A DNA stretch of 62,633 bases from JAAZIN01 sp964441025. Lineage in GTDB: Bacteria; Bacillota; Dethiobacteria; DTU022. Under the pieces are notes generated by a model, which ran no database searches, was not told the DNA's origin, and worked only from the letters and a program-made list of their open reading frames with translations. The position numbers and the translations under genes were made by a program. This document shows, piece after piece, positions 16,568 to 24,544 of the stretch (positions are counted from its first letter, which is position 1; each line of letters starts with the position of its first letter). The DNA lies in the NCBI GenBank assembly GCA_964441025.1, contig CAYTXG010000011.1, positions 1 to 62,633 of the forward strand. The letters are read 5' to 3'.

Positions 16568-17623
16568 ATGTACACTTATGCAGGCAATATCCACATACAC
16601 AGCTCTTATTCCGACGGTTCGGGCAGTATAGACGATATTGCCGCTTATGCTGCTGCGGCCGGTCTGAGTTATATCATTGTCACCGACCACGAGACGCTGG
16701 CCGGGATGCCCGAGGAGGGGATTCACCGGGGCGTTGCTGTTCTTGTTGGGGCGGAGCTGAATAAGGAGAGCCATCATTATCTGGCCCTGGGGCTGGAAAG
16801 GCTTGTCCCCGGAAACGAGAATAATCCAGGAGAAATGGTTGAACGGGTCCGCCGCTCCGGGGCCCTTGGATTTATGGCCCATCCCTTTGAAAAGGGCTCT
16901 CCCTATATCGACAATGGGAAAGCATATCGCTGGACCAGGTTTCCGGAAAGCGGCTTTATAGGGCTGGAGATATGGAACTATACATCCTACTGGCGGGGCC
17001 GGGTCACCTCTATCCCCAGAACGTTCTACTGGTTCTTCTTCAACCGCAAGGCGGCGGTGGACAGACCTCCGCCGGAGGGGTTGGCGTTTTGGGATGATTG
17101 TACCAACAGGGGCTTGAGAGTTACCGCTATCGGCAGTTCGGATGCCCATGCCGCCAGAGTCAGGGTGGCGTTTATACCTGTAGAAATATTTCCCTACCCC
17201 TTCCTTTTTCGTGCTATCAACACCCATATTTGCTTAAGGGAGAAATTGAGTCGCGATTTTGATCTGGCCAAAGGACAGATTTATGCCGCTCTGCGCGAAG
17301 GGCGCTGTTACATCTCTTATGATCAGCTTTACCCGGGCCAGGGTTTTTCCTATACCGCATTTTGCAGCGGCGGGGGGAAGGCGGCAATTATGGGTGAGGA
17401 AATAGCCTGGCGGAAAGGGCTGCACCTGGCGGTATGCAGCCCTGCGCGGCGTTCTGAAATCAGGATTATCAAAAATGGGAAGCCGGTCTACTTTTGCACA
17501 GGCCGGGAATTGGAGTACCCTGTGCCCTCACCCGGCGTCTACCGGGCCGAGGTCTGCTACCTGCCTTTCTCCGGAAAGGTCCGGCCCTGGATCTATGCCA
17601 ATCCAATTTATATTCGGGGTTAA
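16568..17623 (+). CDS. PHP-domain metal-dependent phosphoesterase
   Basis: A 351-residue protein with an N-terminal PHP fold: NIHIHSSYSDGSGS (metal-binding HxH and D), TDHETLAG, a mid-domain HP (MAHPFEKG) and a late SSDAH. These give the usual three-metal site of PHP phosphoesterases. Residues from about 235 form a less conserved C-terminal part, possibly a beta-sandwich, that I do not recognise. The ATG at 16568 comes 3 bases after the mbl stop; no ribosome site is visible, so translation is probably coupled. The substrate is unknown. Confidence 0.82.
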   Translation: MYTYAGNIHIHSSYSDGSGSIDDIAAYAAAAGLSYIIVTDHETLAGMPEEGIHRGVAVLVGAELNKESHHYLALGLERLVPGNENNPGEMVERVRRSGALGFMAHPFEKGSPYIDNGKAYRWTRFPESGFIGLEIWNYTSYWRGRVTSIPRTFYWFFFNRKAAVDRPPPEGLAFWDDCTNRGLRVTAIGSSDAHAARVRVAFIPVEIFPYPFLFRAINTHICLREKLSRDFDLAKGQIYAALREGRCYISYDQLYPGQGFSYTAFCSGGGKAAIMGEEIAWRKGLHLAVCSPARRSEIRIIKNGKPVYFCTGRELEYPVPSPGVYRAEVCYLPFSGKVRPWIYANPIYIRG

Positions 17624-17652
17624 AACCTGATGTATAACAGCAGGTGCGGCCG

Positions 17653-18099
17653 TTACCGGCAGAGCATGAGATAGCCTCCTGCGGCCAGGCAGGCCAGCCC
17701 CAATCCCCTCCACAGGGTAAAAGGGATCTTCTCCAAACCGAAGAATCCGCACTGATCGATAACCATGGCTGTGGTCAGCTGGCCAATGATAATGGCTGTT
17801 GTAGCATTGGCTACGCCGGCGCGGGGGATGCTGACGACAACACCAAAAATGATCAGCACACCAAGTGCTCCCCCCAGGTATGTGTACCAGGGGGCCTGCC
17901 TGATCAGGGCCAGGTTGCCCGATCCCAACCCGAAGATGTAGAGGGATAATATGATAACGGCAACGCCGACGGCATGCACAACAAAGGTAGCCTCAAGGGT
18001 GCCGATAATTTTGCCGAGTGCGGCATTAAGTGATCCCTGAAGAGCCATGGCGATACCGGCGACAGCAGCGATGGTGAGGGCTAAAAAGGGAATTTCCAT
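17653..18099 (-). CDS. DMT-family membrane protein, YdcZ/DUF606 type
   Basis: A 148-residue integral membrane protein with four or five hydrophobic helices, in the drug/metabolite transporter superfamily (DUF606/YdcZ half-size group). Visible helices are at about 5-25, 36-54, 65-88, 93-112 and 126-145. The start is the ATG at 18099, preceded by AGGGAGGAGG; the open frame continues upstream to 18339 without hydrophobic or conserved sequence. It is convergent with the PHP gene and divergent from gap. The substrate is unknown. Confidence 0.8.
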   Translation of the reverse strand: MEIPFLALTIAAVAGIAMALQGSLNAALGKIIGTLEATFVVHAVGVAVIILSLYIFGLGSGNLALIRQAPWYTYLGGALGVLIIFGVVVSIPRAGVANATTAIIIGQLTTAMVIDQCGFFGLEKIPFTLWRGLGLACLAAGGYLMLCR

Positions 18100-18214
18100 A
18101 GCCCGGGCCTCCTCCCTGTGATCAACTGCCTTAATATTTTTGCTTGTTGCCCGATAAATATTCCCCGGGATCTGTGTTTGTCCTGCTGTTGCCACGGACA
18201 GCGGCGGCCCCGGC

Positions 18215-18241
18215 TTGCGGAGGGGTGGAAAATGATATACT
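18215..18241 (+). promoter_or_regulatory. Putative promoter of gap
   Basis: TGATATACT (18233-18241) is an extended -10, with a weak TTGCGG 15 bases upstream of the hexamer. The transcript would have a leader of about 115 bases. Low certainty. Confidence 0.35.
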
Positions 18242-18362
18242 ATAAGCAGCGGGAACCGGGGATGCGGGGTTGGATCCCCTGCTGCACCCGGGGATGGATA
18301 CATAGTTTTTGGCCGGTACTGGAAAATAACCATAATCAACAGTTACAGGGAGGGTTTCAGCA

Positions 18363-19355
18363 GTGCTAAAAGTTGGAATTAACGGGTTTGGGCGAATCGG
18401 GCGTCTGACCATGCGCGCTTCACTGAAGCAGGATGGGATCAAGGTGGTGGCGATTAATGATCTCGTTGACAGCGCCACATTGGCCCATCTTCTCCGGTAT
18501 GATTCGATTTATGGGAAACTGGATGCCCCGGTCAAGGCGGAAGCCGGTGCGCTGCTTATCGGTGAGGACCGCGTCAGGGTCTTTTCAGAAAGGGATCCTT
18601 CACAGATTCCCTGGAAAGAATGCGGTGTTGATCTTGTGGTGGAGTCAACGGGACTCTTCCGGACCCGTGATGCCGCTTCCGCCCACCTGAAAGCCGGGGC
18701 GCAGCGGGTACTTATTACCGCCCCTGGTGAAGCTGATATCATGATAGTCCTCGGGGTAAACGAGGAGCGCTACAATCCCCGGGAACATTTTTTGATTTCC
18801 AATGCCTCCTGTACCACAAACGCACTTGCTCCTGTTGTTAAAGCGCTGCACGAAAACTTTGGGCTGCGCAAGGCCCTGATGAACACAACCCATTCATATA
18901 CCAATGATCAGATGCTTCTGGATTTGCCCCACCCGGACCTGAGGCGAGCCCGGGCTGCGGCGCTCTCCATGATTCCCACTTCCACCGGGGCGGCAAAGGC
19001 TGTGGGACTTGTTCTTCCGGAGCTGAACGGCAAGGTAGACGGTTTTTCGGTAAGGGTGCCCACGGCAACTGTTTCCCTGGTGGACCTTGTTGCCGAACTG
19101 GAGCAGGATGTAACCCCGGCAAGAGTAAATCAGGCATTCCAGGAAGCCGCATCTGCATCCAGGTACCTGGCCTATAGTGATGAACCGCTGGTCTCGTCGG
19201 ATTACCGGGGCTGTGCCTACTCCTCCACTGTTGACGGGCTTTCAACAATGGTTGTGGGCGGCAACCTGGTGCGCGTAGTGGCCTGGTATGATAATGAATG
19301 GGCTTATTCCTGCCGCGTGGTAGATCTGGCTGCTTACATTGCAGAACGCGGATAA
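18363..19355 (+). CDS. gap: Glyceraldehyde-3-phosphate dehydrogenase
   Basis: Oxidises glyceraldehyde 3-phosphate to 1,3-bisphosphoglycerate. 330 residues. The Rossmann motif NGFGRIGRLTMRA is at 7-19, the acidic residue in AINDLVD predicts NAD preference, the catalytic cysteine is C150 in SNASCTTN, and THSYTNDQ carries the catalytic His. The start is the GTG at 18363 with AGGGAGGG upstream. It is separate from the pgk-tpiA-gpmI-eno cluster at 57.5 kb, unlike the Bacillus arrangement. Confidence 0.96.
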   Translation: MLKVGINGFGRIGRLTMRASLKQDGIKVVAINDLVDSATLAHLLRYDSIYGKLDAPVKAEAGALLIGEDRVRVFSERDPSQIPWKECGVDLVVESTGLFRTRDAASAHLKAGAQRVLITAPGEADIMIVLGVNEERYNPREHFLISNASCTTNALAPVVKALHENFGLRKALMNTTHSYTNDQMLLDLPHPDLRRARAAALSMIPTSTGAAKAVGLVLPELNGKVDGFSVRVPTATVSLVDLVAELEQDVTPARVNQAFQEAASASRYLAYSDEPLVSSDYRGCAYSSTVDGLSTMVVGGNLVRVVAWYDNEWAYSCRVVDLAAYIAERG

Positions 19356-19472
19356 ATGTGGTAATAGCGGTCCGGTCCAATCATATAATGAGAAGAAGGG
19401 TGTCTCTTTCTTTGAAAGATCGGCGGCGTCCCTGATCCGGCGCTGTGCAGATAAAAAGGAGCAGAGCAAAAG

Positions 19473-20291
19473 GTGATTGATTTAGAAAAGCAAAGCGGTT
19501 TACCGGTGTCGTGGGATCGGACGACGAAACAGATCGTCTTCAAAGGGGAGGCGGCGGGGAACAGTTCCCCGCCGCCGGACATAAGGCGTCTGGAGGAGAT
19601 GCGGGGGATCCTTTTTGACGATCAGGCCGGGGGTATGGACGAACTGTACTATATGTACCGCGGCGTTGCTCTGGACGGCGATCGCAGTTTGATTGCGCAG
19701 AAGGGGCTGCGCTATGATATTACAGTCATTGTCCCCGGCACGCTTGGGTTGGAGTACGTTAAAACGGCCGGGCATTATCATCCTGAAAAAACGGGTACGG
19801 GATTGACCTACCCCGAAGTGTATGAGGTACTGCACGGCCGGGCTCACTACCTTCTGCAGCGCCCTCATCCGGAGCATTCCGGGCAGCTGGATGCCGTTGT
19901 CCTCATTGCGGCGAAACCGGGCGATAAGGTGCTTATCCCTCCTCATTTTGGCCATATCACCATCAACCCCGGAGATGATTACCTGATCATGAGCAACTGG
20001 GTGGCCGGTGAATTTTCATCAATTTATGAACCTGTTCGCGAAGCCGGCGGAGGGGCATACTTTGAACTTCATTCGGAGGAGGGCTCAGAGTTTGTGGCCA
20101 ACCAGAGTTTTCGCTCGCTTCCCCCCCTGCAGCGCTGTCCGGTAACCCCGGTCCAGCAACTGAACCTGATTACCGGCTTTCCGCTCTACCGGCTTTTCCA
20201 GGAGAATGAGGAGGCTTTCAATTATTTAACGTACCCTGAAAACTATGCATCAGTTTTTGAAAGCTATCTTCAGGAGCTGCTGACCGGTTAA
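19473..20291 (+). CDS. Cupin-type glucose-6-phosphate isomerase
   Basis: Metal-dependent PGI of the archaeal cupin family, unrelated to the usual bacterial Pgi. 272 residues. The cupin metal ligands are visible in GHYHPEKTGTG followed by YPEVYEVLHG (His, His, Glu) and PPHFGHITIN (His). N-terminal residues 1-75 and the C-terminus from about 190 extend the core. The start is the GTG at 19473 with AAAAAGGAG upstream. It follows gap by 117 bases on the same strand, consistent with a sugar-phosphate role. The reaction is assigned by family motif only. Confidence 0.82.
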   Translation: MIDLEKQSGLPVSWDRTTKQIVFKGEAAGNSSPPPDIRRLEEMRGILFDDQAGGMDELYYMYRGVALDGDRSLIAQKGLRYDITVIVPGTLGLEYVKTAGHYHPEKTGTGLTYPEVYEVLHGRAHYLLQRPHPEHSGQLDAVVLIAAKPGDKVLIPPHFGHITINPGDDYLIMSNWVAGEFSSIYEPVREAGGGAYFELHSEEGSEFVANQSFRSLPPLQRCPVTPVQQLNLITGFPLYRLFQENEEAFNYLTYPENYASVFESYLQELLTG

Positions 20292-20320
20292 ACAGGACTG
20301 ATCGCGCCGCCTGTTTTCTG
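20290..20320 (+). terminator. Weak hairpin after the cupin PGI gene
   Basis: AAACAGG (20290-20296) pairs with CCTGTTT (20310-20316) around a 13-base loop, with a poor T tail. It may terminate the gap-PGI transcript. Confidence 0.35.
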
Positions 20321-20383
20321 GAGCTTCATCTTTACGGTGAGGCTCCTTTGTATATGGCCCCGAAGATTACTGCCGGTCCTATC

Positions 20384-20412
20384 TTGTCAAGGGGTGAAGA
20401 ATAAGATAATCT
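20384..20412 (+). promoter_or_regulatory. Possible promoter of the homocysteine genes
   Basis: TTGTCA (20384-20389) with GATAAT at 20405-20410 (15-base spacer) or TAATCT at 20407-20412 (17-base spacer). No S-box or T-box is seen here. Confidence 0.35.
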
Positions 20413-20441
20413 ACTAATAAAGATCGGAGGAGGTCCATTGC

Positions 20442-21659
20442 ATGGGAATAAAGAGAACGTATGAGGAGATCAACCAAAAAATTCGCAGCGGCAATGTGGT
20501 CGTTTTAACCGCCGAAGAGGTGTTGGATCTTGTTGCTGAAAAGGGGGTCGCCGGGGCGGCAAAAAAAGTGGATGTTGTCACTACAGGTACTTTTGGGCCC
20601 ATGTGTTCCTCCGGCCTTTTTCTAAATTTCGGCCACCCTCAGCCGCGGATTAAAATGAGCGAGATATATCTCAACGGGGTCCCTGCATATGCGGGGGTGG
20701 CCGCTGTTGATGCCTACCTGGGGGCTTCGGCACTGCCCCCGGGCGATCCAAGAAACAGGAACCATCCCGGTGAATTTCCCTATGGAGGCGGGCATGTAAT
20801 TGAAGACCTGGTGGCGGGTAAGGAGATCCGTCTGGAGGCTTTCGGCTACGGTACCGATTGCTATCCCCGCAAAAAGATCGAGACCGTCTTCCGCCTATCA
20901 GAAATAAATGAGGCCACACTCTACAACCCGCGCAATGCTTACCAGAACTACAATGTGGCGGTCAATACGAGCGATAAAACTATTTATACCTACATGGGCA
21001 TATTGAAGCCGTGTCTGGGCAGCGCCTACTACAGTTCGGCGGGGCAGCTGAGCCCCCTGTTGAATGATCCGCTGTTGAAAACAGTGGGCATTGGCACGCG
21101 TATATTCCTCGGTGGCGGTGTGGGCTATGTAACCGGGCCGGGCACCCAGCACAACCCTTCGGTGGAGCGGGGTGAAAACGGGGTCCCGAAAATCTCGGCA
21201 GCCACTCTCGCTGTGACGGGTAATTTGAAGCAGATGCACCGGCGCTGGCTGCGGGGCCTCAGTTTCCTGGGATACGGGGCAACCCTGCAGGTGGGGTTGG
21301 GCATTCCCATACCCGTCTTAAGTGAAGAGATTATGGCCTACTGTGCTGTCAGGGATGAAGAGATATTTGCCCCGGTGGTGGACTACTCTCGGGATTATCC
21401 TTATTGCAGGGGTGAAAACCTGGGCCTCGTCAGCTACGCCGAGTTGAAAAGCGGCACAATCGCGGTCAAGGATCGCAAAATTCCGGCGGCGCCGCTTTCC
21501 AGTTACGCCGGTGCGGTGGAGATTGCCCGCACGCTTAAAGAATGGATAGCCGCCGGTGAATTTATGATGACCTGTCCGGCAGCTCCGCTGCCGTCGGTGG
21601 AGGCGGGCATTAAATTGAAGCCGCTGCCCCAACGGGATCCTGATGAAGGAGGTTTTTAA
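20442..21659 (+). CDS. hcyS: Homocysteine biosynthesis protein (DUF39/COG1900)
   Basis: 405 residues, member of the DUF39 family; family members are reported to convert aspartate semialdehyde and sulfide to homocysteine through an enzyme persulfide. The start is the ATG at 20442 after GGAGGAGG at 20426-20433. Candidate persulfide cysteines are C55 (in FGPMCSSGLF) and C140 (in GYGTDCYP). Glycine-rich blocks such as RIFLGGGVGYVTGPGTQ are conserved in the family. The adjacent NIL/ferredoxin gene is the known partner type, which strengthens the call. The electron donor and physiological sulfur source are not visible here. Confidence 0.85.
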   Translation: MGIKRTYEEINQKIRSGNVVVLTAEEVLDLVAEKGVAGAAKKVDVVTTGTFGPMCSSGLFLNFGHPQPRIKMSEIYLNGVPAYAGVAAVDAYLGASALPPGDPRNRNHPGEFPYGGGHVIEDLVAGKEIRLEAFGYGTDCYPRKKIETVFRLSEINEATLYNPRNAYQNYNVAVNTSDKTIYTYMGILKPCLGSAYYSSAGQLSPLLNDPLLKTVGIGTRIFLGGGVGYVTGPGTQHNPSVERGENGVPKISAATLAVTGNLKQMHRRWLRGLSFLGYGATLQVGLGIPIPVLSEEIMAYCAVRDEEIFAPVVDYSRDYPYCRGENLGLVSYAELKSGTIAVKDRKIPAAPLSSYAGAVEIARTLKEWIAAGEFMMTCPAAPLPSVEAGIKLKPLPQRDPDEGGF

Positions 21660-22082
21660 ATGACTGTCAGGCAAAAGCTGGTTTTCCGTTTTCCGCCCTC
21701 TCTGGTGGAGCAGCCCTTTATCTACCGTCTCGTTAAAGATTATAACCTGATGGTCAATATTCTTCGCGCCGATATCAATCCGGAAAAAGAGGGTCGCCTC
21801 ATGCTCGAGCTAAGCGGCGCCGAACCCGATTACCGCCGCGCTATTGAATGGCTGCATGAGCAGGGGCTGCGCGTACTGAACTTGAAGCAGCAGATCATCT
21901 GGAATGAGGAGCGCTGCACCCATTGCGGCGCCTGCAGCGTAATCTGCCCCAGCGGCGCTCTCGGGCTGAACCGCCCCGAGATGATCGTCTGCTTTGACGA
22001 GGGCAAATGCATAGTCTGCGAGCTTTGCCTGAAAGCCTGCCCTGCCAGGGCTATGGAGTCACTGCTGGAAGACGACAGGTGA
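21660..22082 (+). CDS. hcyF: NIL-domain ferredoxin, partner of HcyS
   Basis: 140 residues: an N-terminal NIL domain (about 1-75, ACT-like fold known from methionine transport and homocysteine proteins) joined to a two-cluster ferredoxin with CTHCGACSVICP and CIVCELCLKACP, giving two 4Fe-4S clusters. The ATG is immediately after the hcyS stop, with GAAGGAGG inside the end of hcyS, so translation is coupled. The likely role is delivering electrons to reduce the disulfide or persulfide intermediate on HcyS; this is inference from reported partners. Confidence 0.88.
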   Translation: MTVRQKLVFRFPPSLVEQPFIYRLVKDYNLMVNILRADINPEKEGRLMLELSGAEPDYRRAIEWLHEQGLRVLNLKQQIIWNEERCTHCGACSVICPSGALGLNRPEMIVCFDEGKCIVCELCLKACPARAMESLLEDDR

Positions 22083-22858
22083 GCTCGCAGCGGCTTTACC
22101 GGCACCAGATTCTGGGAGGCCGGTTCAGGACATTTAGCGTAACGGTCAAGGAGAGCGATCTGTGGCTGGCAGTGCCCTCAGAGAGCTTCAATGCTGAACT
22201 TCCAGGGCAGATTGAGCAGCTGCTTTGGCGGGCCCGGAGAGAGCTGGAATCCTACATTGCCGACCATCCCTTATTTGCCGCGACCCTTGATCCCTACTTG
22301 GTCAGGGGGGCGGCCCCGGGGATTGTTCTGGAGATGGCCCGTGCCGGAAACCTCTGTGGTGTCGGCCCGATGGCGGCGGTGGCGGGAACACTGGCGGAAT
22401 ATGTCGGACGTAGCCTTTTGCATGACCGGGACGAGGTAATTGTAGAAAACGGCGGAGACATTTTTCTGAAAAATGTCGAAGAGGTGAATGTGGCGATTCT
22501 TGCCGGAAAATCACCCTTGAGCGGAAAACTGGCTCTTATTGTCGAACCGGGCGGGCAGCCGTGGGGCATTTCAACCGCTTCGGGCACCATGGGCCATTCA
22601 TACAGTAAAGGGCGGGCCGATGCCGCAGTGGCCCTGTCCCGAAGCGCCGCTCTGGCCGATGCAGCGGCTACCGCCATGGGCAACGCGGTGCAGGGGCCCG
22701 CCGACCTTGAGCAGGCTCTGGTCCTGGCTCGCAGTATTCCCGGAGTCGCCGGCGCAGCGGTAATTTGCGGCGAGAAGATGGCGCTTTGGGGGCAAATCCA
22801 GATCCGCCCTCTTGATGATAAATTCAACTTTGCTGGGGAACCCTCAGGCTCACCCTGA
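22079..22858 (+). CDS. UPF0280 family protein (ApbE-like, COG2122)
   Basis: 259 residues of the UPF0280 family, distantly related to the ApbE flavin transferase fold. Recognisable blocks are GPMAAVAGTLAEYVG (near 98-112), ENGGDIFL, and STASGTMGHSYSKGRADA (near 166-183). The start is the GTG at 22079, overlapping the end of hcyF by 4 bases. COG2122 genes are known to accompany DUF39/NIL genes in methanogens, and the overlap here makes a joint role in sulfide assimilation likely. Its catalytic activity is unknown to me. Confidence 0.85.
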   Translation: MSSQRLYRHQILGGRFRTFSVTVKESDLWLAVPSESFNAELPGQIEQLLWRARRELESYIADHPLFAATLDPYLVRGAAPGIVLEMARAGNLCGVGPMAAVAGTLAEYVGRSLLHDRDEVIVENGGDIFLKNVEEVNVAILAGKSPLSGKLALIVEPGGQPWGISTASGTMGHSYSKGRADAAVALSRSAALADAAATAMGNAVQGPADLEQALVLARSIPGVAGAAVICGEKMALWGQIQIRPLDDKFNFAGEPSGSP

Positions 22859-22870
22859 GGATGGTTCTCC
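22832..22870. repeat. Inverted repeat across the UPF0280 stop codon
   Basis: GGGGAACC-CTCAGG faces CCTGAG-GAT-GGTTCTCC around a short loop. It could end the transcript or protect the 3' end, but has no T tract. Confidence 0.5.
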
Positions 22871-22985
22871 CGGCTGTTTGATATTGGCCCCAACTGTTCC
22901 GGTTATGTTGAACAGAGCGAAGGTTTCCCAGGAATTCCAGCGACGGTGAAGCGACGGTGAAGCACAGCCGGAGCCTCAAAATAAC

Positions 22986-23014
22986 TTGAGCCCGGCCCTG
23001 CTTTCGGTTATAAT
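22986..23014 (+). promoter_or_regulatory. Promoter of tRNA-Thr
   Basis: TTGAGC (22986-22991), 17-base spacer, perfect TATAAT (23009-23014), about 14 bases before the tRNA 5' end. Confidence 0.8.
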
Positions 23015-23027
23015 ACTCTTACCCGGC

Positions 23028-23103
23028 GCCGGCATAGCTCAACTGGCAGAGCAGCTGAATCGTAATCAGCATGTTGGGGGTTCGAATCCTCTTGCCGGCT
23101 CCA
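23028..23103 (+). tRNA. tRNA-Thr (anticodon CGU)
   Basis: Full cloverleaf, 76 bases with encoded CCA. Acceptor GCCGGCA (23028-23034) pairs with TGCCGGC (23093-23099); D stem GCTC/GAGC; anticodon stem GCTGA/TCAGC with loop ATCGTAA, anticodon CGT at 23061-23063, reading ACG (Thr); T arm with TTCGAAT loop; discriminator T, CCA at 23101-23103. It is a single gene with its own promoter and terminator. Confidence 0.96.
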
Positions 23104-23111
23104 TACCCTCA

Positions 23112-23145
23112 GGGGCGGCGGTCAGAAAGACCGCCGCCCCTATTT
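23112..23145 (+). terminator. Terminator after tRNA-Thr
   Basis: Perfect 12-bp stem GGGGCGGCGGTC/GACCGCCGCCCC with a five-base loop, followed by TATTT. Strong hairpin, short T run. Confidence 0.75.
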
Positions 23146-23313
23146 AGATCCCCTTACAGGTATTTACCCAGCATTTCCTACATTTGGCTGCACTGGCTAT
23201 TGCGCAGCTCATGGGAAACCATTGCCATCTCATATTCCTTGTCGCCGGAATATTTATGTCGAAATTGTTCAAAATAAGGGATAAATCCACATAGGGAAGG
23301 ATGAGGATAGAGG

Positions 23314-23481
23314 ATGGCCGATATTCTGGTGACCCTGACGGAAACAAGGGAAAATCTTCTTAGGGAGTATATTATCGCCAAGGGCGTCGAGAAGGCGACA
23401 GTGCTAGCCAAAATACTTGAGACAGAGGCGGAGATCGAGTCGGAAAAGCAGAGACGCCAACTGACGCAGCCGCTTGCTTGA
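23314..23481 (+). CDS. Small hypothetical protein, 55 residues
   Basis: Not recognised. The 55-residue product is charged and predicted to be helical (LTETRENLLREYIIAKG, then KATVLAKILETEAEIE), ending in QPLA. Evidence that it is real: ATG at 23314 with AGAGG close by and GGGAAGG further up, and a strong terminator beginning 18 bases after the stop. Two helices joined by a turn recall the short Spo0E-type regulators, but the SQELD signature is absent, so I do not assign it. Confidence 0.55.
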   Translation: MADILVTLTETRENLLREYIIAKGVEKATVLAKILETEAEIESEKQRRQLTQPLA

Positions 23482-23498
23482 GGGCTGCCTGCGCAGGA

Positions 23499-23526
23499 GG
23501 GGCGGGATTAACCCCGCCCCTTTTTT
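23499..23526 (+). terminator. Intrinsic terminator after the 55-residue gene
   Basis: GGGGCGGG pairs with CCCGCCCC around a six-base loop, followed by six T (23521-23526). Confidence 0.85.
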
Positions 23527-23629
23527 GGTGCCCGCCTCTGCCGGGGGGGGGGCCGGCAATGGTTTGCCGTGAAAGAGAATTTATAGTATGCTTAATTGTG
23601 TTGATTATGCCGCAAAAGGGAGGTTTGTC

Positions 23630-24544
23630 GTGCAAATAAAGTTGACAGAGCTGCAGCAGCGCTTTGCCGGCGCCGGCTATATTGTGGATCAAGATGCTAT
23701 TCTAACGGTTTACCTGGCCTTAAAACTGCAGAAGCCGCTGCTTATCGAAGGCGCCCCAGGGGTGGGAAAAACCGAAATGGGGAAAGTCCTGGCAAAGATT
23801 TTAGATACGGAGTTGATCCGTTTGCAATGCTATGAGGGTCTTGACGAAACAAAGGCTCTTTATGAGTGGAATTACCAGCGGCAGCTGCTGCGGATTCAGA
23901 TTGAGCGTACACATGAGGGGGCACAGCTGGAAGAGGAGGATCTTTTCTCCCTTTCCTACCTGCTGGAGAGACCTTTGCTGAAGGCGATTCGTTCATCCAA
24001 AAGGGTGGTTCTGCTCATTGATGAAGTTGATAAGACAGATCCCGAGTTTGAGGCTTTTCTCTTTGAGGTTCTCTCTGATTTCCAGGTATCTATCCCCGAA
24101 TTGGGCACATTAAAAGCGGAAAACATCCCCGTTGTGATCCTCACCAGCAACAGCGAGCGGGAACTTTCCGACGGTTTGAAAAGGCGCTGCCTGTACCTTT
24201 ATTTTGAGTTCCCCGATGTGGCCAGGGAAACAGAGATCATCCGGACCAGGATACCGCAGGTCGGGGAGCGCTTTGCAACGGAGATAGCCCGGGTCATCGC
24301 CTATCTGCGCAGCCAGGAAGAGCTGCGGAAGAAACCTTCCATTGCCGAGACGCTAGACTGGGCTCAAGCCCTGGTGGCCCTGGGGAAAAAGAGGCTGGAA
24401 GGGGCCCTTGTTGCTGAAACCTTGAATTTGCTACTGAAAAACCGCCAGGACCAGCTTCTCTTCCACCGAAAAATAGGTAAGGGAGGCATTGACCAGCTGT
24501 TGCGGAACCCCGGCAGCGGGGAGGGGGAGTGCGCATGTCCTTAA
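23630..24544 (+). CDS. MoxR-type AAA+ ATPase
   Basis: 304 residues. Walker A is GAPGVGKTEMG (near 41-51), Walker B VVLLIDEVDKTD, sensor 1 ILTSNSERELS, and the RR-C arginine finger region follows. MoxR ATPases usually act as chaperones that, with a VWA partner, insert metal or activate an enzyme. The start is the GTG at 23630 with AAAGGGAGG at 23616-23624; the frame extends upstream to 23588 without homology. It overlaps the VWA gene, and the CooC-like gene follows. Confidence 0.9.
   Translation: MQIKLTELQQRFAGAGYIVDQDAILTVYLALKLQKPLLIEGAPGVGKTEMGKVLAKILDTELIRLQCYEGLDETKALYEWNYQRQLLRIQIERTHEGAQLEEEDLFSLSYLLERPLLKAIRSSKRVVLLIDEVDKTDPEFEAFLFEVLSDFQVSIPELGTLKAENIPVVILTSNSERELSDGLKRRCLYLYFEFPDVARETEIIRTRIPQVGERFATEIARVIAYLRSQEELRKKPSIAETLDWAQALVALGKKRLEGALVAETLNLLLKNRQDQLLFHRKIGKGGIDQLLRNPGSGEGECACP

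Noticed and set aside
22941..22962. Tandem GCGACGGTGAA repeated twice
   Set aside because: Only two 11-base copies; too short to call a functional repeat or CRISPR.
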